Source: Streptomyces griseus
Lineage (GTDB): Bacteria; Actinomycetota; Actinomycetes; Streptomycetales; Streptomycetaceae
Assembly (NCBI RefSeq): GCF_001715295.1
Contig: NZ_MDKB01000006.1
Location: forward strand, 145,385 to 178,467
Direction of reading: 5' to 3'
Length of the DNA: 33,083 bases
Shown here: positions 17,917 to 27,500 of the stretch, in pieces
How positions within the stretch are numbered: the stretch's first letter is position 1
How the letters are laid out: every line of letters begins with the position of its first letter
Position numbers and translations under genes: made by a program
Notes under the pieces: model-generated
Seen by the model: only the letters and a program-made list of their open reading frames with translations
The model's database searches: none
Told to the model about the DNA's origin: nothing

Positions 17917-17995
17917 GCCTGCTCCCGCGCTCCCGCTCATCCCCCCATGGTGCATCGCGCCGCAGGCCGGTCGGGTGGCGGGTCTCACCATCCGT

Positions 17996-18766
17996 TCACG
18001 GACGCGGAACGGCCACGGACCGGGGGTCGAAGCCGAAGGGCAGTTCCAGCCGGTGCGCGTGCATCAGTTCCTCGTCGCACAGGAGGTCCTGCGTGCGGCC
18101 GTCGGCGGCGATCACCCCGTCGCTGAGGATGACGGAGCGCGGGCAGAGCTCGAGGGCGTACGGCAGGTCGTGGGTGACCATCAGGACGGTGACGTCCAGG
18201 GACCGCAGTATGTCCGCGAGTTCACGGCGGGAGGCCGGGTCCAGGTTGGAGGAGGGCTCGTCCAGGACGAGGATCTCCGGCCGCATGGCGAGGACGGTGG
18301 CCACGGCGACCCGGCGGCGCTGGCCGAAGGAGAGGTGGTGCGGCGGCCGGGCCGCGAACTCCTCCATGCCGACCTGCCGGAGGGCGGCGGTGACCCGCTC
18401 CTCCAGTTCGGCGCCGCGCAGTCCGGCCGACGCGGGCCCGAAGGCGACGTCCTCCCGGACGGTCGGCATGAAGAGCTGGTCGTCGGGGTCCTGGAAGACG
18501 ATGCCGACCCGTCGGCGGATCTCGGCGAGGTCGCGCTTCCCGACGGGCAGCCCGGCGACCCGGACGGTGCCGGCTCCCGCGTCGAGGATGCCGTTGAGGT
18601 GGAGGACGAGGGTGGTCTTGCCCGCGCCGTTGGGGCCGAGGAGCGCGACGCGTTCGCCGCGGGACACGGTCAGGTCGACGCCGAAGAGGGCCTGGTGGCC
18701 GTCCGGGTAGGCGTAGGCGAGGCCGCTGACCTCGAGGGACGGAACGGGGGCGGAGGGCAGGCTCAT
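17996..18766 (-). CDS. cbiO: ECF transporter ATPase, CbiO/NikO type
   Basis: 256 residues. ATP-hydrolysing subunit of an energy-coupling-factor metal uptake system on the inner face of the membrane. Walker A GPNGAGKTT (about 44-52), Q-loop GIVFQDPDDQLF as in CbiO/EcfA, signature LSFGQRRR (LSFGQ replaces LSGGQ, typical of this subfamily), Walker B ILVLDEPSSNLDP, and switch histidine in MVTHDLPYA. The ATG at 18766 overlaps the cbiQ stop (ATGA); an upstream in-frame ATG at 18775 is less likely. It is the last gene of the M-Q-O operon. If the metal is nickel, as the upstream Nur-like box suggests, nikO would be the better name. Confidence 0.93.
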   Translation of the reverse strand: MSLPSAPVPSLEVSGLAYAYPDGHQALFGVDLTVSRGERVALLGPNGAGKTTLVLHLNGILDAGAGTVRVAGLPVGKRDLAEIRRRVGIVFQDPDDQLFMPTVREDVAFGPASAGLRGAELEERVTAALRQVGMEEFAARPPHHLSFGQRRRVAVATVLAMRPEILVLDEPSSNLDPASRRELADILRSLDVTVLMVTHDLPYALELCPRSVILSDGVIAADGRTQDLLCDEELMHAHRLELPFGFDPRSVAVPRP

Positions 18767-19524
18767 ACGGTCCATCCCAGCAGACACACGGCGAGCGCCG
18801 TCAGGGGGAGTGCGCCGGCGTACGCCCACTGGGTGCGGGAGGCGGTCATCTCGTCGATCACGGGCATGGCGCCGGTGTAGCCGCGGCTGACCATCGCGAG
18901 GTGGACCCGCTCGCCACGCTCGTAGGAGCGGATGAACAGGGCGCCCGCCGTCTTGGCGAGGACACCCCAGTGCCGTACGCCGCTCGCCTCGAACCCGCGG
19001 GAGCGGCGGGCGATCGACATCCGGCGCAGCTCGTCGGTGATCACGTCCCCGTACCGGATCATGAAGGACGCGATCTGGACGAGCAGCGGGGGCATCCGGA
19101 GCCGCTGGAGGCCGAGCAGCAGGGAGCGCAGTTCGGTGGTGGAGGCCAGGATCACGGACGCGGCCACGCCGAGGGTGCCCTTGGCGAGGACGTTCCAGGC
19201 GCCCCAGAGGCCCGGGACGCTGACGGACACGCCGAGCAGTTCCGTCTGCTCCCCCGGCACCACGAACGGCATGAGGAGCGCGAAGGCGACGAAGGGCACC
19301 TCGATGAGCAGCCGCTTCAGCAGGAAGCCGGCGGGGATCCGGGCGACGGCGGCCACGGCGGCGAGCAGCACCGCGTACAGCGCGAAGGCCCACACGGCCT
19401 CGCGCGGGGTCGAGACGACGACCAGGACGAAGCAGAGGACGGCGGCGAGCTTGCAGTGCGGGGGAAGCGCGTGGACCGGCGAGTGCCCGTGCCGGTAGAG
19501 CTTGTGCGCGTGGCCGGCGCCCAT
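18763..19524 (-). CDS. cbiQ: ECF transporter T component, CbiQ/NikQ type
   Basis: 253 residues, integral membrane protein that couples the substrate-binding M component to the ATPase. Several hydrophobic segments are visible, for example LAAVLCFVLVVVSTP, AFALYAVLLAAVAAVA and VPFVAFALLMPFVV. The two cytoplasmic Ala-Arg-Gly-type coupling motifs are present as ARRSRGFEA and MVSRGYTG. The N-terminus starts MGAGHAHKLYRHGHSPVH, with five histidines that could help handle metal; His-rich starts are known in some CbiQ proteins. It starts 1 base after the cbiM stop and ends overlapping cbiO. Confidence 0.92.
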   Translation of the reverse strand: MGAGHAHKLYRHGHSPVHALPPHCKLAAVLCFVLVVVSTPREAVWAFALYAVLLAAVAAVARIPAGFLLKRLLIEVPFVAFALLMPFVVPGEQTELLGVSVSVPGLWGAWNVLAKGTLGVAASVILASTTELRSLLLGLQRLRMPPLLVQIASFMIRYGDVITDELRRMSIARRSRGFEASGVRHWGVLAKTAGALFIRSYERGERVHLAMVSRGYTGAMPVIDEMTASRTQWAYAGALPLTALAVCLLGWTV

Positions 19525-19525
19525 G

Positions 19526-20578
19526 TCAGACCGACTCCGTGGTGCGGGTGACGGGGGCCTGCGGCGTACTGCGCCTGCGTACGGCCCAGAAGACGCCGCT
19601 GCCGACCACCACGGTCGCGCCGACGCCGATCACTCCGGCGAGCCCGCCGGACAGGCGCGCGTCGTCCACGTCCTTGACGCCGTAGTCGGCGAGCGGGGAG
19701 TCGGCCGCGCCGTGCTCCTGGGTCTTCTCGTCGATGCCCTTGTCGGCCGCCACCTTCTCCAGGCCGTCGGGGCTCGCGGAGGCGTAGAAGGAGACGAAGC
19801 CCGCCAGGAGCAGCGCGGCGGCCAGGCCGGTCGCCCAGACCTTGCGGGTGGAGCGCGGGGCGGCGGGGGCCGCCGCGGGGGCCGGGACGTCGACGAGTTC
19901 CCCGTGGACGCGGAGCTTCAGCGGGGCGGCGAGCCCCCGGGCCCCGTGGACGAGGTCCGGCCGGACGGCGAGGACCGCGCCCACGGTCAGTGCGGTGATC
20001 GCGGCCTCACCGATGCCGATCAGGACGTGGACGCCGACCATGGCGGTGAGGACCTTGCCGAGGGGGACGTCGGTGGTCCCGCCCACGGCGTAGATCAGGG
20101 TGAAGGCGGCGGCTGCGGCCGGTACGGAGACCAGCGCGGCCACGAAGGCCGCCGCTGTCGTCGAACGGCGGGTGCGGGGCAGGACCCCGGTCAGGCCACG
20201 GAAGAGGGCGTACGCGACGAGGGTGGTGACGACGCCCATGACGGTGATGTTCACGCCGAGCGCGGTGAGGCCCCCGTCGGCGAAGAGGATGCCCTGCATG
20301 AGGAGGACGACCGCGATGCAGAGCACCCCGGTGAAGGGTCCGACCAGGATCGCCGCCAGCGCCCCGCCCAGCAGGTGCCCGCTCGTACCGGCGGCGACCG
20401 GGAAGTTCAGCATCTGGACGGCGAAGATGAAAGCGGCGACGAGCCCCGCCAGCGGGGCGGTGCGCTCTCCTCCCAGTTCGCGCCGGGCACCGCGCAGGCT
20501 GACCGCGACCGCGCCGGCGGCGACGACCCCGGCGACGGCGGAGACGGGTGCGTTGATGAAACCGTCGGGTACATGCAT
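19526..20578 (-). CDS. cbiM: ECF metal transporter substrate component, M-N (PDGLE) fusion
   Basis: 350 residues. Substrate-specific membrane component for cobalt or nickel. The N-terminus MHVPDGFI carries the conserved His2 that, with the free amino group, forms the metal-binding site in CbiM/NikM. The start at 20578 is therefore certain, with GCGGAG 8 bases upstream. M-type motifs follow: MLNFPVAAGTSGHLLGGALA, QGILFADGGLTALGVN and GVHVLIGIGEAAIT. From residue 270 a PDGLE-type domain (PDGLEKVAADKG ... a last membrane helix near 310-335) corresponds to the separate N subunit (CbiN/NikN) of other systems. One protein thus supplies M and N, which explains the three-gene operon. The nickel or cobalt choice cannot be read from the protein alone. 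Confidence 0.92.
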   Translation of the reverse strand: MHVPDGFINAPVSAVAGVVAAGAVAVSLRGARRELGGERTAPLAGLVAAFIFAVQMLNFPVAAGTSGHLLGGALAAILVGPFTGVLCIAVVLLMQGILFADGGLTALGVNITVMGVVTTLVAYALFRGLTGVLPRTRRSTTAAAFVAALVSVPAAAAAFTLIYAVGGTTDVPLGKVLTAMVGVHVLIGIGEAAITALTVGAVLAVRPDLVHGARGLAAPLKLRVHGELVDVPAPAAAPAAPRSTRKVWATGLAAALLLAGFVSFYASASPDGLEKVAADKGIDEKTQEHGAADSPLADYGVKDVDDARLSGGLAGVIGVGATVVVGSGVFWAVRRRSTPQAPVTRTTESV

Positions 20579-20651
20579 GGAGTGGCTCCGCTTTTCGGGT
20601 TCCGGGCGATGCTGCGGGCGGGGTCGGGAACCGCTCAATGATAGGACCCAG

Positions 20652-20668
20652 TTGCAAACAGCTCGCAA
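20652..20668. promoter_or_regulatory. Nur-box-like operator upstream of cbiM
   Basis: TTGCAA-ACAGC-TCGCAA fits the nickel-uptake-regulator consensus tTGCaa-N5-ttGCAA described for Streptomyces, with one mismatch in the second half. It is 74 bases before the cbiM start. A TATCAT minus-10 candidate lies at 20638-20643 on the minus strand, so a bound Fur-family repressor would cover the minus-35 region. This supports nickel as the substrate. Confidence 0.55.
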
Positions 20669-20780
20669 GAGCGCAGGAGGCCCAAGTAGCACACCCCCGG
20701 ATCACACCCGCTCTCGATATGCCCTATTCGGAACATATGGGACATTTATGAGAGAGATTGCCGCACAGGAGGAGCCGGCC

Positions 20781-21164
20781 ATGTCCCTCTCGCCCCACCA
20801 GCACGTCCGAGCCCGGCTCATCACGGACGGCCCCGAGCCCCGTACGGTCCCCGTGGACCTGCGCTGCGATCCCGAGGACCCGCGGACCATCCACCTCCGG
20901 CTTCCCGGTGGCGTCCACCGGCCGGTCGGCCGCGACCTCCTGGAACGCGGACTGCGCGCCCCCGTCACGCGCGGCGACCTACGCGTCTGGCCGTGCGGCC
21001 GGGCGCAACTGGTCCTCGAACTGCACTCGGCGGACGGCGTGGCCGTGCTGCAGTTCGACGTCGCCCCGCTGATCCGCTTCCTGGCGCGCACGCGGCCCGA
21101 GAACCCCGCCCGGGACGCCTCCCCCGCCCGCCCGTCCGCCTCGGTCACCGGCCCCGCCACATGA
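20781..21164 (+). CDS. ssgE: SsgA-like sporulation/cell-division protein, probably SsgE
   Basis: 127 residues, a normal length for SsgA-like proteins (SALPs), which occur only in sporulating actinomycetes and steer septum placement, wall growth and spore release. The family pattern is clear: VDLRCDPEDPRTIHLRL, VGRDLLERGL, GDLRVWPCGRAQLVLEL and LQFDVAPLIRFLART. The ATG at 20781 follows AGGAGGAG by about 7 bases; an in-frame ATG at 20748 lacks a site. The call as SsgE rests on position: in S. coelicolor SsgE (SCO3158, from memory) lies close to pmt and the PBP genes. SsgE there affects spore-chain separation. An AT-richer stretch at 20711-20755 probably holds the promoter. It is divergent from the cbiM operon. 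Confidence 0.8.
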   Translation: MSLSPHQHVRARLITDGPEPRTVPVDLRCDPEDPRTIHLRLPGGVHRPVGRDLLERGLRAPVTRGDLRVWPCGRAQLVLELHSADGVAVLQFDVAPLIRFLARTRPENPARDASPARPSASVTGPAT

Positions 21165-21182
21165 CGTGGCCCCCGCGCGACG

Positions 21183-21213
21183 AAGGACCCCGTGCGGCGT
21201 GCACGGGGTCCTT
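21183..21213. terminator. Strong hairpin terminator after ssgE
   Basis: AAGGACCCCGTGC - GGCGT - GCACGGGGTCCTT forms a perfect 13-pair stem with a 5-base loop, 18 bases after the ssgE stop. It has A/T tails at both stem ends, so it can work in both directions between ssgE and the MMPL gene. The remaining bases to 21453 hold nothing that I recognise. Confidence 0.85.
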
Positions 21214-21453
21214 CCGCCATCGGGCGGCCGCCGCTCCCGGCGGGCGCGCCACGACGGCTACGGCACTGCGCCGCGCCGCCGGGACGTCCCCCTCCATCCG
21301 GTAGGCGGACGTCCGTCCCCGCCGTACGCCCTGTGTCCCGACGCCGCGCCCGGGCCCGGGGCCGCGGGACGGCCTTCCGGCCTCCGGCCCCGCGGCTGAC
21401 CGGCGCACCGGGGCCGCACTCCGCCCGGACGCGGCCCCGGGGTCCGGGGTGGC

Positions 21454-23667
21454 TCAGACGCGGACCGTCTCGCGTGGACCGCCCCCGCCGGCCGCCGGGC
21501 CGGCGGGTTCCCCCCGCAGTCCCTCACCCTCCACGTCGACGTTCGGCAGCAGGCGGTCCAGCCGGCGCGGCAGCCACCAGGCGCGCTCGCCCAGCAGGGC
21601 GAGAACCGCCGGCACGATGGCCATGCGCACCACGAAGGCGTCGAAGAGGACGGCGACGGCCAGCGAGAAGCCGACCATCTTGATCATCGACTCGCTGGAG
21701 CCGATGAAGCCGGCGAAGACCGCCATCATGATGACCGCCGCGGCGGTGACCACACGGGCCCCGTGCCGGAATCCGGTGACGACGGCCTGACCGGGCGTCT
21801 CGCCGTGGACGTACGCCTCACGCATCCGGGTGACGAGGAAGACCTCGTAGTCCATGGCGAGACCGAAGACCACGCCGACCATGAAGATCGGCATCATGCT
21901 CATGATCGGGCCCGTCTGCTCGACCCCGAAGAGGGAGGCGAGCCAGCCCCACTGGAAGACCGCGACGACGGCGCCCAGGGCCGCGACGACCGAGAGCAGG
22001 AAGCCGAGAGCCGCCTTCAAGGGCACCAGCAGCGAACGGAAGACCACCATCAGCAGCAGGAAGGCCAACCCCACGACGAGCGCCAGGTAGGGAAGCAGCG
22101 CGTCGTTCATCTTCTGCGAGAAGTCGATGTTCATCGCCGTGGCACCGGTGACCAGCACCTCGGCGCCCGTCTCGTCGTTGATGCCGGCGCCTGCGTCGCG
22201 GATCGCGTGGACGACCTGCTCCGTTTCGGTGGAGCTGGGCCTGTCCTTCGGGATGACCGTGATGGTCGCGGCGTCGCCCGCCTTGTTGAAGGTGGCGGGG
22301 GTGACGGCCTCGACGTGGGCGATGCCCTCGATCTCCTGGGAGACCTGGCTGACCGCGGTCCTGCCGTCCGAGCTGCCCCTGGTGTCCACGACGACCAGCA
22401 GGGGACCGTTGAACCCGGGACCGAAGCCGTCGGAGAGCAGGTCGTAGGCCTGGCGCTGCGTGGTGCTCCTCGGCTGGGAGCCGTCGTCCGGCAGACCCAT
22501 CTCGAGCGAGGCGGCCGGTACGGCGACGGTGCCGAGACCGATGACTCCGGCGAGCAGGACCCACACGGGCCTGCGCAGCACGAACCGCGCCCAGCGGGTG
22601 CCCATGTTCGGCTTCACCTCGGGCCGGTCCTCCGCCTCGGCGGCCCTGCGGGCCCTGCGCCCCAGGACCCGCTTGCCCGCGAAGCCCAGCATCGCCGGGA
22701 CGAGGGTGAGGGCGATGAGGACGGCGATCGCGACCGTAGCCGCGGCGGCGAAGCCCATCTTCGACAGCATCGGGATGTTGACGACGGCGAGGCCGACCAG
22801 CGCGATGACGACGGTCAGGCCGGCGAAGACGACCGCGGAACCGGCGGTCCCGACGGCCCGCCCGGCGGCTTCCTCCCGTTCCCGGCCCTCGGCCAGTTCG
22901 GCGCGGTAGCGGGAGACGATGAAGAGCGCGTAGTCGATGCCGACCGCCAGGCCGATCATCATGGCGAGCGTGGAGGTGGTGGACCCCAGGTCGAGCACGT
23001 TCGCCAGCGCCGTGATGAGCGAGACCCCGATGCCGACGCCGATGAGCGCGGTGAGCAGGGGGAGCCCCGCGGCGATCAGCGATCCGAAGGTGATGACCAG
23101 CACCACCGCGGCGACGGAGACCCCGATGATCTCGGTGGCCCCGGTCTCCGGCATCACCTGGAGCGCGTCACCGCCGATCTCCACGGTCATCCCGCTGCTC
23201 CGCGCGGACTCGGCCGCGTGCTCCAGGGAGTCCCGCGTCCCGTCCGTCAGTTCCATGGAGCTGACCTCGTAGGAGACGGAGATGTACGCCGTCGAACCGT
23301 CCTTGCTGACGGCGTTCGCGACGTACGGGTCGGCGACCGAGGCGACCTGGTCGGAGCCGGACTTCAGCTCGCCGACGATCTCCTCGACCTCGGCCTTGTT
23401 GCCCGCGTCGGTCACCTTCCCGCCCTCGGGGGCCTTGAAGACGACCCGGGCGGTCGCGCCGTCGGCGCTGCCTCCGGGGAAGCGCTGTTCCAGCAGGTCG
23501 AAGGCGCGCTGGGCCTCGGTGCCGGGGATCGAGAAGGAACTGGAGGTGGCGGTGGACGCGGAGGCGGCACCGAAGCCGGCGAGTGCCAGCAGGGCGACCC
23601 AGACGAGGGCGACGTAGCGGCGGCGCCGGAAGGCGAGCCGCCCCAGCTTGTAGAGGAATGTGGCCAC
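21454..23667 (-). CDS. MMPL/RND-family membrane transporter
   Basis: 737 residues, the usual length for actinobacterial MMPL proteins, which export lipids, drugs or signals using the proton gradient. There are twelve predicted membrane segments in two six-helix halves, each first helix followed by a large outside domain (about 35-160 and 385-510). Proton-relay type motifs are VGIDYALFIVSRYRAEL in the first half and GLAMDYEVFLVTRMREAY in the second, each with the conserved Asp-Tyr pair. The start is a GTG at 23667 with GGAG upstream, giving MATFLYKLGRLAFRRRRYVAL. A TetR gene lies 114 bases upstream on the same strand, so this is probably a substrate-responsive efflux pair. It ends near the 21183-21213 terminator. 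Confidence 0.93.
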   Translation of the reverse strand: MATFLYKLGRLAFRRRRYVALVWVALLALAGFGAASASTATSSSFSIPGTEAQRAFDLLEQRFPGGSADGATARVVFKAPEGGKVTDAGNKAEVEEIVGELKSGSDQVASVADPYVANAVSKDGSTAYISVSYEVSSMELTDGTRDSLEHAAESARSSGMTVEIGGDALQVMPETGATEIIGVSVAAVVLVITFGSLIAAGLPLLTALIGVGIGVSLITALANVLDLGSTTSTLAMMIGLAVGIDYALFIVSRYRAELAEGREREEAAGRAVGTAGSAVVFAGLTVVIALVGLAVVNIPMLSKMGFAAAATVAIAVLIALTLVPAMLGFAGKRVLGRRARRAAEAEDRPEVKPNMGTRWARFVLRRPVWVLLAGVIGLGTVAVPAASLEMGLPDDGSQPRSTTQRQAYDLLSDGFGPGFNGPLLVVVDTRGSSDGRTAVSQVSQEIEGIAHVEAVTPATFNKAGDAATITVIPKDRPSSTETEQVVHAIRDAGAGINDETGAEVLVTGATAMNIDFSQKMNDALLPYLALVVGLAFLLLMVVFRSLLVPLKAALGFLLSVVAALGAVVAVFQWGWLASLFGVEQTGPIMSMMPIFMVGVVFGLAMDYEVFLVTRMREAYVHGETPGQAVVTGFRHGARVVTAAAVIMMAVFAGFIGSSESMIKMVGFSLAVAVLFDAFVVRMAIVPAVLALLGERAWWLPRRLDRLLPNVDVEGEGLRGEPAGPAAGGGGPRETVRV

Positions 23668-23781
23668 GGAGGGGTACTCCCGGTCAGGTCGTTGAGTGGA
23701 AAAGGGCGTGAGGAACCAGCCCGACGACGAGAGCGGCGTGTCAGGTGGGGCGTCGGGGAGAGGTCGTGCGGAGTGCGGGCG

Positions 23782-24354
23782 TCAGACGCCGAGGGCGGGG
23801 AACACCACGGCTTCGACGTAGTCGACGAGGAACGCCTGGTCGACGGGGCGTTGCTCGACCAGTTCGCGGGCGGCGAGGGCGCCGATCATCATGTGCGGTA
23901 CGTAGGCGAGCGCCGGATTGTCCGGACGCACCTCACCCCGGTCCACGGCCCGCTGGAGCAGCGCCTGCAGGCCGTTCATCTCCGGCTCGACGAGCAGCTC
24001 GCGCAGAGCCTGGAAAAGATCGGGGTTGTCGTGGACGGCATGGGTCAGACCCCGCATCAGCGCGGAGTTCTTCTCCATCTGACAGTCGTCGGTACGCAGG
24101 AGCACGGCCTGGATGTCGCCGCGCAGCGAACCGGTGTCGATCTCGGCAAGGTGGACCGGCTTGTTGTTCCGGAGCGCCCTGACGACCAGCTCGGCCTTGC
24201 TCCCCCACTGGCGGTAGAGGGTCGCCTTGCTGGAGCGGGTGCGGGCGGCGACGGCGTCCATGGTCAGGGCTTCGTAGCCGACCTCGCCCAGCAGATCGAG
24301 CACGGCGGCGTACAGCTCACCCTCACGTTCGGGCGTGAGCCGGGTGCGTGCCAT
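23782..24354 (-). CDS. TetR/AcrR-family transcriptional repressor
   Basis: 190 residues. The N-terminal helix-turn-helix (TMDAVAARTRSSKATLYRQWGSKAELV, about 31-56, given here only as its span and key residues Lys and Tyr-Arg-Gln-Trp) is typical. The C-terminal part is all-helical ligand-binding and dimerisation. The ATG at 24354 follows GAGGAGG by 7 bases. Two inverted repeats with ACGAAAC / GTTTCGT half-sites lie upstream (24418-24432 and 24460-24479). By family rule this protein probably binds them, repressing itself, the MMPL gene behind it, and perhaps the divergent tricorn gene. The ligand is unknown. Confidence 0.93.
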   Translation of the reverse strand: MARTRLTPEREGELYAAVLDLLGEVGYEALTMDAVAARTRSSKATLYRQWGSKAELVVRALRNNKPVHLAEIDTGSLRGDIQAVLLRTDDCQMEKNSALMRGLTHAVHDNPDLFQALRELLVEPEMNGLQALLQRAVDRGEVRPDNPALAYVPHMMIGALAARELVEQRPVDQAFLVDYVEAVVFPALGV

Positions 24355-24417
24355 GGGCCGACCTCCTCTTTCCGTCGCGCCTGCGGATCGTACGCCAGTC
24401 GGTGATCAACAAGGCGA

Positions 24418-24432
24418 ACGAAACTGTTTCGT
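24418..24432. promoter_or_regulatory. TetR-type operator 1
   Basis: ACGAAAC-T-GTTTCGT, a perfect 15-base inverted repeat around one central base, 64 bases before the tetR start. The form is typical of operators for Streptomyces TetR regulators located beside their own gene. Confidence 0.75.
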
Positions 24433-24459
24433 ACACTTCGAAGGTACCCGCTTCCCTGA

Positions 24460-24479
24460 GCGAAACCCAACCGTTTCGC
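24460..24479. promoter_or_regulatory. TetR-type operator 2
   Basis: GCGAAAC-CCAACC-GTTTCGC, a perfect 7+7 inverted repeat with a 6-base spacer, about 54 bases before the tricorn start. Its half-sites match those of operator 1 at 6 of 7 bases (A/G at the first), but the spacing differs. The same dimer may not bind both in the same way. Confidence 0.6.
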
Positions 24480-24532
24480 TGTGTCCTGCACCACAAGTTG
24501 CCCCGGGCCCTCCGCGCGGAAAGCATGGGAGG

Positions 24533-27500
24533 GTGAGTGACGACGTCGCGTATCTCCGCTTCCCGCACCTCCACCAGGATCTGCTCTGTTTCGCGGCCGA
24601 GGACGACCTCTGGGTCTCCCCCCTCGCCCCGGCGGGGCAGCGGCCCGGCCGGGCGTGGCGGGTGACCGTCGACCGGACCAGGGTCAGTCATCCACGCTTC
24701 TCGCCCGACGGCAGCCGCATCGCCTACACGACCTGGCGCACGCTCGACCCCGAGATCCACCTGGCCCCCGTCGCGGGCGGCCCCGCCCGCAGACTCACGT
24801 ACTGGGGTTCGACCGATGCCCGGGTCTGCGGCTGGAGCCCCGACCCCGGCGACGCCTCCCAGATCCTTGCCGTGTCCTCGCACAACCAGCCGTTCTCCTA
24901 CTTCTCGTGGGCCTACAGCGTCCCCACCGACGGCGGCCCCGGCGGAAAACTCCCCTGGGGCCCCGTCTCCGACATCGCCGTCGCCGACATCGACGGGGAG
25001 CGGCGCACCCTGCTGCTCACCGGCAAGCCGCCGCACGAGCCGGCGGCCTGGAAGCGGTACCGGGGCGGGGCGACCGGGCGGCTCTGGCTGCACGGCGAGC
25101 GGCTGCTCCCGGACATCGGCGGGCACCTGGACGCGCCGATGTTCGTCGGCCGGCGGATCGCCTTCCTCTCGGACCACGAGGGGGTCGGCAACCTGTACTC
25201 GTGCCGGACGGACGGCACCGACCTGCGCCGCCACACCGACCACGACGCGTTCTACGCCCGGCACGCCTCCAGCGACGGGAGCCGGGTCGTCTACCAGTGC
25301 GCGGGCGACCTCTGGCTGGTCGACGACCTGGAGTCGCCGGATGCCGGACCGCGGAAGCTGGAGGTCCGGCTCGGCGGGCCGCGGGCGGGACGGCGTACGT
25401 ACCAGGTGCCGGCCGCGAGCCACGTCGACTCGCTGTCCGTGGACGAGACGGGCCGGGCCAGTGCCGTCTCCGTGCGGGGCAGCCTGTACTGGCTCACGCA
25501 CCGGGACGGCCCCGCCCGCACGATCCACGACTCCCCGGGGGTGCGGGTCCGGCTGCCGGAGATGCTCGGCAGCAGCGGCCGGATCGCGTACGTCACCGAC
25601 GCGGACGGCGACGACGCCGTCGAGATCGCCCACCTCCCCCGGGCCAGCGGCGACCGCCGGCCCCGCCGGCTGGCCTCCGGACGCCTGGGCCGGGTTCACG
25701 AGATGATCTCGGACCCGCAGGGCGAGCGGCTGGCCATCGCCTCGAACGACGGCCGTCTCCTGCTGCTCGACACGGCGGAGGAGGAAGACGCGGAGGCGAC
25801 GGTGGCGCTCCTGGACGAGACCGCCGGACAGGTGGACGCCCAGCCGCCCCGCACCTCCCCGGAGTGCGAGGTCACCGAGCTCATCCGCTCCACCAACGGC
25901 CCGGTCCGGGATCTGGCGTTCTCCCCCGACGGCGCCTGGCTGACCTGGTCGCACCCGGGCGTCGGCCGGTCGCTCCGGCAGATCAAGCTGGCCAGGATCA
26001 CCGGGCCCGACGCCCCGGTGACCGTGGACGTGACCAACGGCCGCTTCGAGGACGAGAACCCCGTCTTCACCGGGGACGGCCGCTACCTCGCCTTCCTCTC
26101 CTGGCGCGGCTTCGACCCGGTGTACGACGTCCACACCGGTGACCTCTCCTTCCCGCTCGGCTGCCGTCCGTACCTGGTCCCGCTCTCCTCCGCGACCCCG
26201 TCCCCCTTCGCCCTGCTGCCGGACGGCCGTCCGGCAGCAGGCGGGCTCGACCCGGTGGACGTCGCCGAGGGCGCGCCCCCCGAGGGCACCACGGTGACCG
26301 TGGAGTTCGAGGGCCTGGAGAGCCGCGTGACACCCTTCCCGGTCTCCGCGTCGAAGTACTCGGCGCTGCACCCGGTCAGCGGCGGCGGGCTGGTCTGGCT
26401 GCGCTGGCCGATCTCCGGCGCCCTGGGCGAGACGTTCGCCAACCCCGCGGACATGTCGGGCCGGCCCACCCTGGAGCACTTCACCATCACCAAGGCCCGC
26501 AAGACCGAACTCGTAGGCCACCTCGACTGGTTCGCGGTCAGCGGCGACGGATCGCGGCTGGTCGTCATGGACGACGGCGAACTGCGGGCCGTCCCGTCCG
26601 GCGAGCCCGGTGACAGCGACTCGACGGTCTTCCTCGACCTGCGCCGCATCCTGCACGACGTCGACCCGGCGGCCGAGTGGCGGCAGGCGTACGGGGAGGC
26701 GGGACGCATCATCCGCTCCTACTTCTGGGAGCCGGACATGTGCGGCATCGACTGGGACGGCGTCCTGGACCAGTACCGGCCGCTCGTCGAACGGGTCGCC
26801 ACACCCGACGAGTTCGCCGACCTCCTGCGCGAGGTCCTGGGCGAACTGGGCACCTCCCACGCCTACGTCTCCCCCGCCCGCCGCAACGAGGGGCCCCCGC
26901 ACTACCAGCGGGCGATCGGCCTGCTGGGCGCCAACCTCGTGTGCCGGGACGGCGACTGGACGGTACGGCGCATCCTGCCGGGCGACTCCTCGGACTCCAA
27001 GGCCCGTTCCCCGCTCGCCGGCACGGGCATCCGGGCGGGCTCGGTCCTCACCCATGTCGACGGCCGGCCGGTCGACCCGGTGGCGGGCCCCTACCCGCTG
27101 CTCGCGGCAGCCGGCGGCACCACGGTCGAGCTCACCTTCCGTCCCCCCGGGGGCGAGTGCGGAGGCCGCTCCCGCCGCATCGCGGTCGTCCCCCTGGTCG
27201 ACGAACGCCCTCTGCGCTACCAGGACTGGGTGGCCAAACGCCGCGAAGTCGTACGGGAGCTGAGCGACGGCAGGTGCGGGTACCTGCACATCCCCGACAT
27301 GGGCGGTTCCGGATGGGCGCAGTTCAACCGCGACCTGCGCCTGGAGGTGTCGCGCCCCGCACTGATCGTGGACGTACGCGGCAACGCCGGGGGCCACATC
27401 AGCGAGCTGGTCATCGAGAAGCTCACGCGCACGATCCTCGGCTGGGACCTGACCCGCAACGCCCAAGCGGTGTCGTACGCGTCCAACGCGCCCCGGGGCC

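Noticed and set aside
20579..20640. Cobalamin riboswitch before cbiM (a GCCACT string lies near the start)
   Set aside because: The leader from the likely promoter is about 60 bases, far shorter than the roughly 200 needed, and no other conserved B12-box elements are seen.
23933..24208. Small minus-strand frame within tetR
   Set aside because: It overlaps a well-supported TetR gene in another frame, and its composition is shadow-like.
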